Source: Rubrivivax albus (GTDB taxonomy: Bacteria; Pseudomonadota; Gammaproteobacteria; Burkholderiales; Burkholderiaceae_C). Taken from it: a stretch of 64,000 nt of DNA. The stretch is taken from the NCBI RefSeq assembly GCF_004016515.1, contig NZ_SACT01000002.1, positions 1-64,000 on the forward strand, in the 5' to 3' direction. Positions 57,513 to 64,000 of the stretch are shown piece by piece; within the stretch, counting starts at the first letter, position 1, and each line of letters begins with the position of its first letter. The translations under genes and the position numbers were made by a program. The notes below the pieces were generated by a model, which saw only the letters and a program-made list of their open reading frames with translations, did not search any database and was not told where the DNA came from.

Positions 57513-58093
57513 CGTTGCGATTCCAGTTCCGATTCCTGTGTCTCCAGCGGCGGCAGCCCCGACTGCGCCCGGCGCAGCGCCCGGCGCAGTTCCTGCGCCA
57601 GGGCCGCCCGATGTTCCGGCCGCACGAAGCGGCCGATCTGGATGCGCCGGCCCTCACCGGCCAATTCCACCAGCGAACCCTGCGCCTGCGCGGGTTCGAC
57701 GCTCAACCATTCCGCGCGGAAGTCCGCGCGCTCCACCTGCGGGCCTAGCCAGCGCTCCACCACCAGTAGCCGCCCGCTGAGCGTGACGGTCTCGCGGTCA
57801 GCCGCGTGGCGCGCGTAGATCACCAGCGCCAAACCCACCAGCAGCACTTCCACGCCGGCAAACGCCATCACGAACGGCGCGCCGTGCCACCAGAACGCGG
57901 CGCCGATCACCAGCGACACGGCACACAGCGACAGGTAGACGCCGATCAGCTGGCGCGGCGTGATAGAGCAGTTGCGCCGCAGCACCCATTGCAGCCCCTC
58001 GCGCCCGTTGGCCGCAGACATCACCCGCCCGAACCGCCACGCAGGCGCGGCCGCGGGGGCCGGCCAGGGGGAAGGGGCGGTGACGGTGCTCAT
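57509..58093 (-). CDS. DUF2244 domain membrane protein
   Basis: 194 residues from the ATG at 58093. Two close membrane helices (about 50-95) follow REGLQWVLRRNCSITPRQL, a DUF2244 hallmark, and a soluble C-terminal domain with WLSVEPAQAQGSLVELAG ends the protein. It heads the structural cox operon and is coupled to ctaC. Function unknown; genome context links it to the oxidase. Confidence 0.88.
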   Translation of the reverse strand: MSTVTAPSPWPAPAAAPAWRFGRVMSAANGREGLQWVLRRNCSITPRQLIGVYLSLCAVSLVIGAAFWWHGAPFVMAFAGVEVLLVGLALVIYARHAADRETVTLSGRLLVVERWLGPQVERADFRAEWLSVEPAQAQGSLVELAGEGRRIQIGRFVRPEHRAALAQELRRALRRAQSGLPPLETQESELESQR

Positions 58094-58185
58094 CGACACG
58101 GAACGGGCTGCAGTGGTTCGATCCTCGGCCTGATCTTCGGCATTCACCTGACACGGTCAGGGGTACCAAATATCAGTCTCGGCTA

Positions 58186-58211
58186 ATTCTATGCGCTTCG
58201 ACCTGGATCAA
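58186..58211 (-). promoter_or_regulatory. Candidate cox operon promoter with near-consensus FNR-type box
   Basis: TAGAAT on the minus strand (58191-58186) is a good -10. TCGAC-CTGG-ATCAA on the plus strand (58198-58211) fits the FNR/ANR consensus with one mismatch and would be centred near -25, overlapping the -35/-10 region. That position suits repression at low oxygen. No clear -35 is seen. Confidence 0.38.
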
Positions 58212-58219
58212 ACCAGAGA

Positions 58220-59104
58220 TCAACGGCGGAGTATAGATCGCATGGCTTCCAGCTCCACCCGCGTCTCGCCCGACACGGGCACCTTGAGCCGTCCGCGCAT
58301 GGCATGACCGTAGACGATCTCGAAGGCCATCGCCGGCTTGGCGCCATCGGCTGGCGTCAGCGCGCTCAGAAGTTCGCGCTGCCAGCGGGGCGTGCGCAGA
58401 CCGGGCCAGCGGCCGGGGTCGGCGTTGCCGCCCAGGCTGCGCAGTTCCTGCAGCAGCGCCGCCGCATCGGGCCAGGTGAGGGTCAGGGTTTCCTGGTCCA
58501 TCACCGGTTCGGCAAAGCCGGCCTCGACCAGCATGTCGCCGAGATCGTGCATGTCCACCAGCGCGGCGGCCGCTGGTGGCCAGCCGGCCGCCGCGTAGTG
58601 CTGGCGCAGCGCCGGCAGCGTGCCCGGGCCCACGGTGGTGAACATCAGCACGCCATCCACCGGCAGCACGCGGTGCCAGCGCCGCATCTCGACCAGCGGA
58701 TCCGCGCACCAGTGCAGCCCCATGTTCGCCCACAGCAGGTCGCCAGCATCGGACGGCAGCGACACCGCCGGCGTCAGCGCGGCAGCGGCCTGCCGCCGCC
58801 ACGGCAACCACCGGGACGGCGTCGGCACGGCTGCAGACTCCGTCGCCTCTGGGTCCACACGCACGATCTCCGCCTTCGGGCAGGCCCGCTTCAGCAGCGG
58901 CAGGCTGGACCCATCGCGCCCGTACCAGTCGACGATGCGCAGCGGCGGGCGACGGAAGATCGGCAGGCGCTCCACCATGCGGCGCGCGACCTCGCCGTGC
59001 AGCCAGGGCGGCTGAGCGGCCGCCGCCAGACGGCGCCGGATGCGCCGCAGTGCCGCATCGTCGACCGCGCGCCGGGTCGGGGGGGCACGCATCGGATCGG
59101 CCAT
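58220..59104 (-). CDS. BioC-like SAM-dependent methyltransferase
   Basis: 294 residues. RRIRRRLAAAAQPPWLHGEVARRM and DLLWANMGLHWCADPLVEMRRWHRVL resemble malonyl-ACP methyltransferase BioC and NDUFAF5-like proteins; motif I is weak (VDWYGRDGSSL rather than a clear GxGxG). The true role may be biotin synthesis or something else. A minus-strand TATACT (59117-59112) sits 7 nt before the ATG with no Shine-Dalgarno. Divergent from comF. Confidence 0.82.
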   Translation of the reverse strand: MADPMRAPPTRRAVDDAALRRIRRRLAAAAQPPWLHGEVARRMVERLPIFRRPPLRIVDWYGRDGSSLPLLKRACPKAEIVRVDPEATESAAVPTPSRWLPWRRQAAAALTPAVSLPSDAGDLLWANMGLHWCADPLVEMRRWHRVLPVDGVLMFTTVGPGTLPALRQHYAAAGWPPAAAALVDMHDLGDMLVEAGFAEPVMDQETLTLTWPDAAALLQELRSLGGNADPGRWPGLRTPRWQRELLSALTPADGAKPAMAFEIVYGHAMRGRLKVPVSGETRVELEAMRSILRR

Positions 59105-59111
59105 GCGGGTC

Positions 59112-59119
59112 AGTATATT
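59112..59119. promoter_or_regulatory. Bidirectional -10 region between BioC-like gene and comF
   Basis: AGTATATT reads as TATATT on the plus strand (59114-59119, 10 nt before the comF ATG) and as TATACT on the minus strand (59117-59112, 7 nt before the methyltransferase ATG). One AT-rich patch could thus serve both genes, each nearly leaderless. Confidence 0.42.
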
Positions 59120-59129
59120 GGCCGCCTCC

Positions 59130-59816
59130 ATGCCGCCGCTGCCACGTATCGACCCGACCCGCCTGCCCGGCCAGTGCGAAAGCTGCCGGCGCTGGACGCG
59201 TGGACGGCTGTGCGGCGACTGCGGGCCACGGACGTCCGCCACGCGCTGCCTCGGCTGTGGTCTGCGGCTGGCCACGGACGACGCACACTGCGGAGCGTGC
59301 ATGGCACATCCCCTGCCCTTACAGCGCTGCCACTGCGCCGTGGACTACCGCGCACCGTGGGACCAACTGATCGTGCAGTTCAAGTACCACGGCGCCGTGG
59401 ACCTGGCGGCCGCGCTGGCCGCACGCCTGGCCGACGCCGTGCCCGCCGCCGATGCCGCGACCGTCGACCTCGTGCTGCCGATACCGCTCAGCCGGCAGCG
59501 GCTGGCCCAGCGCGGCTACAACCAGGCCTGGGAACTCGCACGCCGCGTCGCGCGGCGGCACCGGCGTAGGGCCGACGCACACCTGCTGCAGCGCCCGCTG
59601 GAGCGCGACCCGCAGGCCGGGCTGGACCGCGCCGAACGCCGACGCAACCTGCGTGGGGTGTTTGCCGTGCCGCAGCCGCAGCGCGTGGCCGGGCGCCACC
59701 TGGCGCTGGTGGACGACGTGATGACCACCGGCGCCACGTTGGCCGAGGCAGCGCAGACGCTGCACGACGCGGGCGCCGCGTCGGTCCAGGCCTGGGTGCT
59801 GGCCCGTACGCCCTGA
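59130..59816 (+). CDS. ComF family protein (phosphoribosyltransferase-like)
   Basis: 228 residues. An N-terminal zinc-finger-like region has Cys pairs CESC, CGDC, CLGC and CGAC. The phosphoribosyltransferase fold has YHGAVDLAAALA, VLPIPLSRQRLAQRGYNQA and the PRPP loop LVDDVMTTGAT. ComF aids DNA uptake in competence; whether this strain is competent is unknown. trmL follows after 13 nt. Confidence 0.93.
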   Translation: MPPLPRIDPTRLPGQCESCRRWTRGRLCGDCGPRTSATRCLGCGLRLATDDAHCGACMAHPLPLQRCHCAVDYRAPWDQLIVQFKYHGAVDLAAALAARLADAVPAADAATVDLVLPIPLSRQRLAQRGYNQAWELARRVARRHRRRADAHLLQRPLERDPQAGLDRAERRRNLRGVFAVPQPQRVAGRHLALVDDVMTTGATLAEAAQTLHDAGAASVQAWVLARTP

Positions 59817-59829
59817 ACGACGATCTCCC

Positions 59830-60300
59830 ATGTTCCACATCGTGCTCGTCGCGCCGGAGATCCCGCCGAACACCGGCAACGTCATCCGCCTAGCCGCCAA
59901 CACCGGCTGCACCCTGCACCTGGTGGAACCGCTGGGTTTCTCGATGGACGACAAGCTGCTGCGCCGCGCCGGGCTGGACTACCACGAGTTCGCACCGGTG
60001 CAGCGCCACGGCGACTGGGCGGCGCTGTGTGCCGCGGTCGGCGGTGACCCTGCCCGGCGCTTCGCCTTCACCACCCGCGGCAGCCGTCCGTTCGGACAGG
60101 TGGCCTGGCAACCGGGCGACTGGCTGGTCTTCGGCAGCGAGTCCAGTGGCCTGGCCCCTGAGCTGCGCGAGCGCTTCCCCGCTGCGCAGCGCGTGCGCCT
60201 GCCCATGCGCCCGGCCCAGCGCAGCCTGAACCTGAGCAATGCGGTCGCGGTGGCTGTCTTCGAGGCCTGGCGCCAGCAGGGTTACGCCGGCGGCGGCTGA
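59830..60300 (+). CDS. trmL: tRNA (cytidine(34)-2'-O)-methyltransferase TrmL
   Basis: 156 residues. A SPOUT knotted methyltransferase that modifies the wobble ribose of tRNA-Leu. [28 protein letters not shown] and [17 protein letters not shown] are the three SPOUT motifs. It converges with gpsA, overlapping by 19 bases. Confidence 0.95.
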   Translation: MFHIVLVAPEIPPNTGNVIRLAANTGCTLHLVEPLGFSMDDKLLRRAGLDYHEFAPVQRHGDWAALCAAVGGDPARRFAFTTRGSRPFGQVAWQPGDWLVFGSESSGLAPELRERFPAAQRVRLPMRPAQRSLNLSNAVAVAVFEAWRQQGYAGGG

Positions 60301-61283
60301 ATCGCTTCCGGACGCGTCGGGCGCCCCATCAGGCGGGACATGGCCTGTCCAGGTGTCAGGCGCCCTTCGAGCACCTCGACCACGGCCTCGGTGATCGGCA
60401 TCTCGACGCCGAGCGAACGCGCCCGGGCCAGCACGGTGGCCGCGCTGTAGACGCCTTCGGCGACGTGGCCGAGTTCGGCCAGGATGCGCGGCAGGTCCAG
60501 GCCCTGCGCGAGCAACAGGCCCACACGCCGGTTGCGCGACAGGTCGCCGGTGGCCGTCAGCACCAGGTCGCCCAGGCCCGACAGCCCCATGAAGGTCTCG
60601 GCCCGCGCGCCGAGCGCCAGCCCGAGCCGCGTCATCTCCGCGAGCCCGCGGGTGACCAGGGCCGCTCGCGCATTGAGCCCCGGCTGGGGCATGCCGTCGA
60701 CGATGCCGGTGGCGATGGCCAGCACGTTCTTCACCGCACCGCCCACCTCCACGCCCACCACGTCGTCGCTGCTGTAGACGCGCAGGCTGTCGCCGTGGAA
60801 GGCCTGCACGGCGGCCGCGGAAAGTTCGGCATCGGCGCTGGCCGCCACCAGGGCCGTGGGCTGGCCGCGGGCCACTTCCAGCGCAAAACTCGGACCCGAG
60901 ATCACGCCGCAGGGCGCATCGGGGCGTTCCTCGCGCGCCACCTCGTGGCCAAGGCATCCGCTGCCCTGCTCGAAGCCCTTGCACAGCCACAGCAGGCCGC
61001 GTTGGTCGGGCACGGCCCGGAGCAGACCGCGCAGCGCGGCCATGGGTGTGGCCACCACGGTCAGGCCGCCGACCCCATGGGCCAGGGCCTCGTGACGATC
61101 AGCCGTGATGCGCAGCGCCGCCGGCAGCGGCTCGCCGGGCAGGTAGCGGGTGTTCTCGCGGCCGAGGCTCATCGCCTCGGCCTGCGCCGCGTCGCGTGCC
61201 CACAGCACCACATCGTGGCGTGCCGCGGCGGCCATGGCCAGGGCCGTGCCCCAGGCACCGGCCCCGAGCATGGCGATGCGCAT
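60282..61283 (-). CDS. gpsA: Glycerol-3-phosphate dehydrogenase [NAD(P)+]
   Basis: 333 residues. It makes sn-glycerol 3-phosphate for phospholipids. The N-terminal [16 protein letters not shown] binds NAD(P), [18 protein letters not shown] is conserved, and the catalytic Lys is in [15 protein letters not shown]. secB lies 31 nt upstream on the same strand, a common pairing (secB-gpsA). Confidence 0.97.
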   Translation of the reverse strand: MRIAMLGAGAWGTALAMAAAARHDVVLWARDAAQAEAMSLGRENTRYLPGEPLPAALRITADRHEALAHGVGGLTVVATPMAALRGLLRAVPDQRGLLWLCKGFEQGSGCLGHEVAREERPDAPCGVISGPSFALEVARGQPTALVAASADAELSAAAVQAFHGDSLRVYSSDDVVGVEVGGAVKNVLAIATGIVDGMPQPGLNARAALVTRGLAEMTRLGLALGARAETFMGLSGLGDLVLTATGDLSRNRRVGLLLAQGLDLPRILAELGHVAEGVYSAATVLARARSLGVEMPITEAVVEVLEGRLTPGQAMSRLMGRPTRPEAIQPPPA

Positions 61284-61314
61284 GGCGAGGTGGGACGCTG
61301 CGGCGCCGCGGCGC

Positions 61315-61788
61315 TCAGTTTGCGCCGGTGATGATGCGCGAGCCGCCGTTGGCCTCTGCAGCCTGGGCCTGCTGCTGGGCCTCGAACATGGCCTGGAAGT
61401 TCACTTCCGTCAGCAGGATGGGCGGGAAGCCGGCACGCGTGCAGACGTCGGAGACGATGGCGCGCAGGTAGGGGTAGATCATCTGCGGGCAGACGATGCT
61501 GACGATGCCCTGCATCTGCTCCTGCGGCACGTTGCGGATCTCGAAGATGCCGGCCTGCTTGGCCTCGACGAGGAACAGCACCTTGTCCTGCACCTTGGTG
61601 GTCACGGTGGCGGTGACGGTGACCTCGAAGATGCCTTCGGCGACGGCCTCGGCCGCCATGCCGAGGTTGATGTCGACCTGCGGCTGCTGCTGCTCGAGCA
61701 GGATCTGCGGCGAATTGGGCTGCTCCAGCGACAGGTCCTTGAGGTACATGCGCTGGATGTTGAATACAGGGGTGTTGTCTTCGGCCAT
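61315..61788 (-). CDS. secB: Protein-export chaperone SecB
   Basis: 157 residues. It holds preproteins unfolded for Sec[21 protein letters not shown] near the start, [20 protein letters not shown] and [16 protein letters not shown] are typical. GGAAG precedes the ATG, and a minus-strand GATAAT (61818-61813) may be its -10 with a leader of about 19 nt. grxC lies 81 nt upstream. Confidence 0.97.
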   Translation of the reverse strand: MAEDNTPVFNIQRMYLKDLSLEQPNSPQILLEQQQPQVDINLGMAAEAVAEGIFEVTVTATVTTKVQDKVLFLVEAKQAGIFEIRNVPQEQMQGIVSIVCPQMIYPYLRAIVSDVCTRAGFPPILLTEVNFQAMFEAQQQAQAAEANGGSRIITGAN

Positions 61789-61869
61789 GGGTGTCTTCCG
61801 GTTGAATCGCGGATTATCACCCGGCAGCCCTGACGCCCCGGTGGCGCCAGCCGGCGCCGGGGCCCCGGA

Positions 61870-62133
61870 TCAGGTGGCGGCGCCGAGCAGCGGCATCAGG
61901 CCGCCGCGCTGGTCGAGGTCGAACAGGTCGTCGCAGCCACCGACATGGGTGTCGCCGATGAAGATCTGCGGCACGGTGCGCCGGCCGGTGATCTGCATCA
62001 TGTGGTCGCGGGCACCGGGGTCCAGGTCGACCCGGATCTCCTCGATCTGTGCCACGCCCCGCTTCTGCAGCAGCATCTTCGCGCGCACGCAGTAGGGGCA
62101 GACCTGCGTGGTGTACATGCGGACCGGACTCAT
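61870..62133 (-). CDS. grxC: Glutaredoxin 3
   Basis: 87 residues from the ATG at 62133 (MSPVRMYTTQVCPYC). The CPYC redox site, the cis-Pro motif TVPQIFI and the glutathione-binding GGCDDLFDL are present. It reduces disulfides and deglutathionylates proteins. Order rhodanese-grxC-secB-gpsA on one strand is common in betaproteobacteria. Confidence 0.94.
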   Translation of the reverse strand: MSPVRMYTTQVCPYCVRAKMLLQKRGVAQIEEIRVDLDPGARDHMMQITGRRTVPQIFIGDTHVGGCDDLFDLDQRGGLMPLLGAAT

Positions 62134-62193
62134 CCCCTGCATTGTGCGCACGACGGGCATTTCGTGCTGCCGGCGGCCACAAGCCCGTGTGGA

Positions 62194-62604
62194 CTACGCC
62201 GTCTTCTCCACCGGCAGGCTGGCATCGGCCCAGCCGCGGTTGCCGCCGGCCAGCGCCACGGCCTTCTCGTAGCCCTGCTTGCGCAGCAGCGCCGCCGCCC
62301 GGCCGGCGCGCGCGCCGGAGGCGCAGGTCACGATGACGGGCGTGGACTTGTTGGACGGCAGGGCCTTGGCGCCGTCGAGGCTGCCAAAGGGCACGTTCTT
62401 CGCCCCCACCGGGTGGCCCGCCGCGAACTCCGCCGGTTCGCAGACGTCGATCAGCACGCCCTTCTCGCGGTTGATCAGGCGCACGGCCTCGTTGGCCGAA
62501 ACCTTGCCACCGCCGGCCCCTGCCAGCGACGGCCGCAGCAGCATCGCGCCCGACGTCACCGCCAGCAGCACCAGCATCCAGTTCTCGCGCAGGAAGTCCA
62601 ACAC
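62194..62604 (-). CDS. Rhodanese-like protein with N-terminal membrane anchor
   Basis: 136 residues from a GTG at 62604 (a TTG at 62619 is possible; the start is uncertain). One membrane helix (about 9-28) precedes a single rhodanese domain with [20 protein letters not shown] and the active-site Cys in [16 protein letters not shown]. It may shuttle sulfur at the membrane. It is divergent from gpmA and shares its promoter patch. Confidence 0.88.
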   Translation of the reverse strand: MLDFLRENWMLVLLAVTSGAMLLRPSLAGAGGGKVSANEAVRLINREKGVLIDVCEPAEFAAGHPVGAKNVPFGSLDGAKALPSNKSTPVIVTCASGARAGRAAALLRKQGYEKAVALAGGNRGWADASLPVEKTA

Positions 62605-62634
62605 GGGCAAGGCGTCCAATCAGGAAAACCTGGG

Positions 62635-62644
62635 ATTATAGAAT
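62635..62644. promoter_or_regulatory. Overlapping divergent -10 boxes of gpmA and the rhodanese gene
   Basis: ATTATAGAAT reads as TAGAAT on the plus strand (62639-62644, 7 nt before the gpmA ATG) and as a perfect TATAAT on the minus strand (62640-62635) toward the rhodanese gene. gpmA shows no Shine-Dalgarno and would be leaderless. Confidence 0.5.
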
Positions 62645-62651
62645 TCAGTGC

Positions 62652-63401
62652 ATGCACACCCTGGTCCTGCTCCGTCACGGCGAATCCACCTGGAACCTCG
62701 AGAACCGCTTCACCGGCTGGACCGACGTGGACCTCACGCCCACCGGCGTGACCCAGGCACGCGACGCCGGCCGGCTGCTGAAGGCCGAAGGCTTCGAGTT
62801 CGACCTCTGCTACACCTCGGTGCTCAAGCGTGCCATCTGGACGCTGTGGCACTGCCTGGACACGATGGACCGCACCTGGCTGCCGGTGGTCAACCGCTGG
62901 CAGCTCAACGAGCGCCACTACGGTGCGCTGCAGGGCCTGAACAAGGCCGACATGGCCCAGCAGTACGGCGACGCGCAGGTGCTCGTCTGGCGCCGCAGCT
63001 ACGACACGCCGCCGCCGCCGCTGACGGCAGAGGACCCGCGCTGCGAACGCAGCGACCCGCGCTATTCGGGGCTGAGCACCGAACAGGTGCCGCTGACGGA
63101 ATGCCTGAAGGACACGGTGGCGCGTGTGCTGCCGCTCTGGCACGAGGAGCTGGCGCCGCAGATCCGCAGCGGCAAGCGGCTGCTCGTGGCCGCCCACGGC
63201 AACAGCATGCGCGCCTTGGTGAAGTACCTCGACGGCATCAGCGACGCCGACATCGTGGGCGTCAACATCCCCAACGGCATCCCGCTCGTCTACACGCTCG
63301 ACGTCGACCTGAAGCCCGTCGCCAAGCGCTATCTCGGTGATGCCGAGGCGGTGGCTGCTGCGGCCGCCGCCGTGGCCGCGCAGGGTCAGGCCAGGCCGTA
63401 G
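62652..63401 (+). CDS. gpmA: 2,3-bisphosphoglycerate-dependent phosphoglycerate mutase
   Basis: 249 residues. It interconverts 3- and 2-phosphoglycerate. [20 protein letters not shown] carries the phosphorylated His, [13 protein letters not shown] and the [20 protein letters not shown] segment bind substrate, and [15 protein letters not shown] has the second His. The C-terminal tail is Ala-rich. Its 3' end overlaps the convergent HD-GYP gene by 16 bases if that gene's frame is restored. Confidence 0.97.
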   Translation: MHTLVLLRHGESTWNLENRFTGWTDVDLTPTGVTQARDAGRLLKAEGFEFDLCYTSVLKRAIWTLWHCLDTMDRTWLPVVNRWQLNERHYGALQGLNKADMAQQYGDAQVLVWRRSYDTPPPPLTAEDPRCERSDPRYSGLSTEQVPLTECLKDTVARVLPLWHEELAPQIRSGKRLLVAAHGNSMRALVKYLDGISDADIVGVNIPNGIPLVYTLDVDLKPVAKRYLGDAEAVAAAAAAVAAQGQARP

Positions 63402-64000
63402 AGCCGCTCCGGCGGCACGCGGACAACCAGCTTGCGTTCGGCCGCCGGGCCGACGACGCGTGTGCCTTCTCGCGCGTGTCGCGCGCAATCGTGTCCACGA
63501 TCGCGGCCCCTGCGGCATTGGTGATGGCCGCCACCTGGGGCGTCCGCGCATCGGCGCCGCGGCGCACCACGACGGCACGCTCGCCGCTGGCCAGTTGCAC
63601 GAAGTCGCCGGGCGGGTAGATGCCGTATTCCTTGATCACCGCGGCGGCCACCGGGCTGCCGTCGGCTTCCAGGAACATCTGCCGTGCCGCCTCCTGGATC
63701 GGCAACGCCGGACGGGCTGCGCGCGGGCTGATCTTGGCCATGAACACATCCGCCAGGCGCAGTGCCACCGCCAGCGGCGTGGGCGCGTCCAGGCCGGCCG
63801 GGTAGCCGGTGCCACCACGCCGCTCGTGGTGCTGCGCCACGGCGTCGAGCCAGGCGGTGTCGTCGATGCCCGCGCCCCGCAGGCTGGCCGCTGCGGCTTC
63901 GGGATGGGCCCTCAACTCGGCGCGCAGTGCCTCGGTGAGCCTGTTGTCGCTGGCCGCGAGGCGGCCCTGCAGGTCGACGATGGCCATGTTCATGGTCAAG
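63386..64000 (-). pseudogene. HD-GYP domain protein, 5' part outside window, apparent frameshift near the 3' end
   Basis: The visible part begins inside the protein (MNMAIVDLQGRLA) and includes the HD-GYP signature QHHERRGGTGYPAGLD, so cyclic di-GMP phosphodiesterase activity is likely for the parent family. A C-terminal region follows (IKEYGIYPPGDFVQLASGE, VVVRRGADART). After KAH near 63467 the frame turns Arg/Ser/Pro-rich and runs to 63262 inside gpmA. Adding one base there gives [20 protein letters not shown] and a stop at 63386-63388. Either a real single-base deletion or a sequence error; the catalytic motif lies upstream of it. Confidence 0.7.

Overview
The window is a high-GC (roughly 69%) chromosomal segment of a betaproteobacterium. 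The gene families and gene orders (a caa3-type cox cluster with DUF2244, DUF2970 and DUF2909 genes, xseB-ispA-dxs, folE2, ychF, rpoH behind a CIRCE element, ppk-sixA-ppx) point to Burkholderiales, most likely the Rubrivivax/Leptothrix/Ideonella side. That placement is an inference from gene content. I see no rRNA, tRNA, insertion sequence, prophage or CRISPR array. Genes are tightly packed, often with ATGA or TGATG overlaps, and no gap exceeds 300 bases.

Layout. 1-1614 (minus) is the 5' part of a giant Calx-beta repeat protein, probably a secreted adhesin, and 1760-5062 is an AfsR-like BTAD/AAA/TPR regulator just upstream of it. 5228-16233 is a ten-gene minus-strand operon for a surface or protein-linked glycan: flippase, two methyltransferases, three glycosyltransferases, aminotransferase, phosphoglycosyl transferase, 4,6-dehydratase and WecB. 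16376-18452 holds lysS and a PNPOx-like flavoprotein. 18477-24578 is a minus-strand operon: UbiH-like monooxygenase, DsbC, DUF3429, M61 peptidase, DUF3108 and enoyl-CoA hydratase. 24645-26397 carries a MOSC protein and an EamA transporter. 26416-29206 has a hybrid histidine kinase and a pirin. 29257-33331 is a polyphosphate module (ppk, sixA, ppx).

33411-37753 holds a Tat-exported dienelactone hydrolase, a universal stress protein with an FNR-type box, and a Rieske oxygenase/EamA/sulfurtransferase operon. 38023-44060 is a housekeeping run (xseB, ispA, dxs, folE2, ychF, aldo/keto reductase). 44103-48290 is a MASE1-CHASE-PAS hybrid kinase followed by rpoH. 48403-58093 is the cytochrome oxidase region in two minus-strand units: DUF2244-ctaC-ctaD-small protein-ctaG-DUF2970-ctaE, ended by a strong terminator, and SURF1-SCO-like-ctaA-ctaB-sco. 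58220-64000 holds a BioC-like methyltransferase, comF, trmL, gpsA, secB, grxC, a rhodanese, gpmA and the 3' part of an HD-GYP gene that looks frameshifted.

Functionally, the cox block supplies both structural subunits and the heme A and copper assembly factors for one terminal oxidase. The glycan operon builds and flips a lipid-linked oligosaccharide. The ispA-dxs pair feeds isoprenoid precursors, which heme A (through CtaB) and undecaprenyl carriers also need. The most interesting signals are an 11-bp-period direct repeat between the BTAD regulator and the adhesin gene, a glycan operon with no polymerase, a second SCO-like copper-site protein, a CIRCE element on rpoH, and a recurring class of promoters whose -10 box sits 6-10 bases before an ATG that lacks a Shine-Dalgarno sequence.
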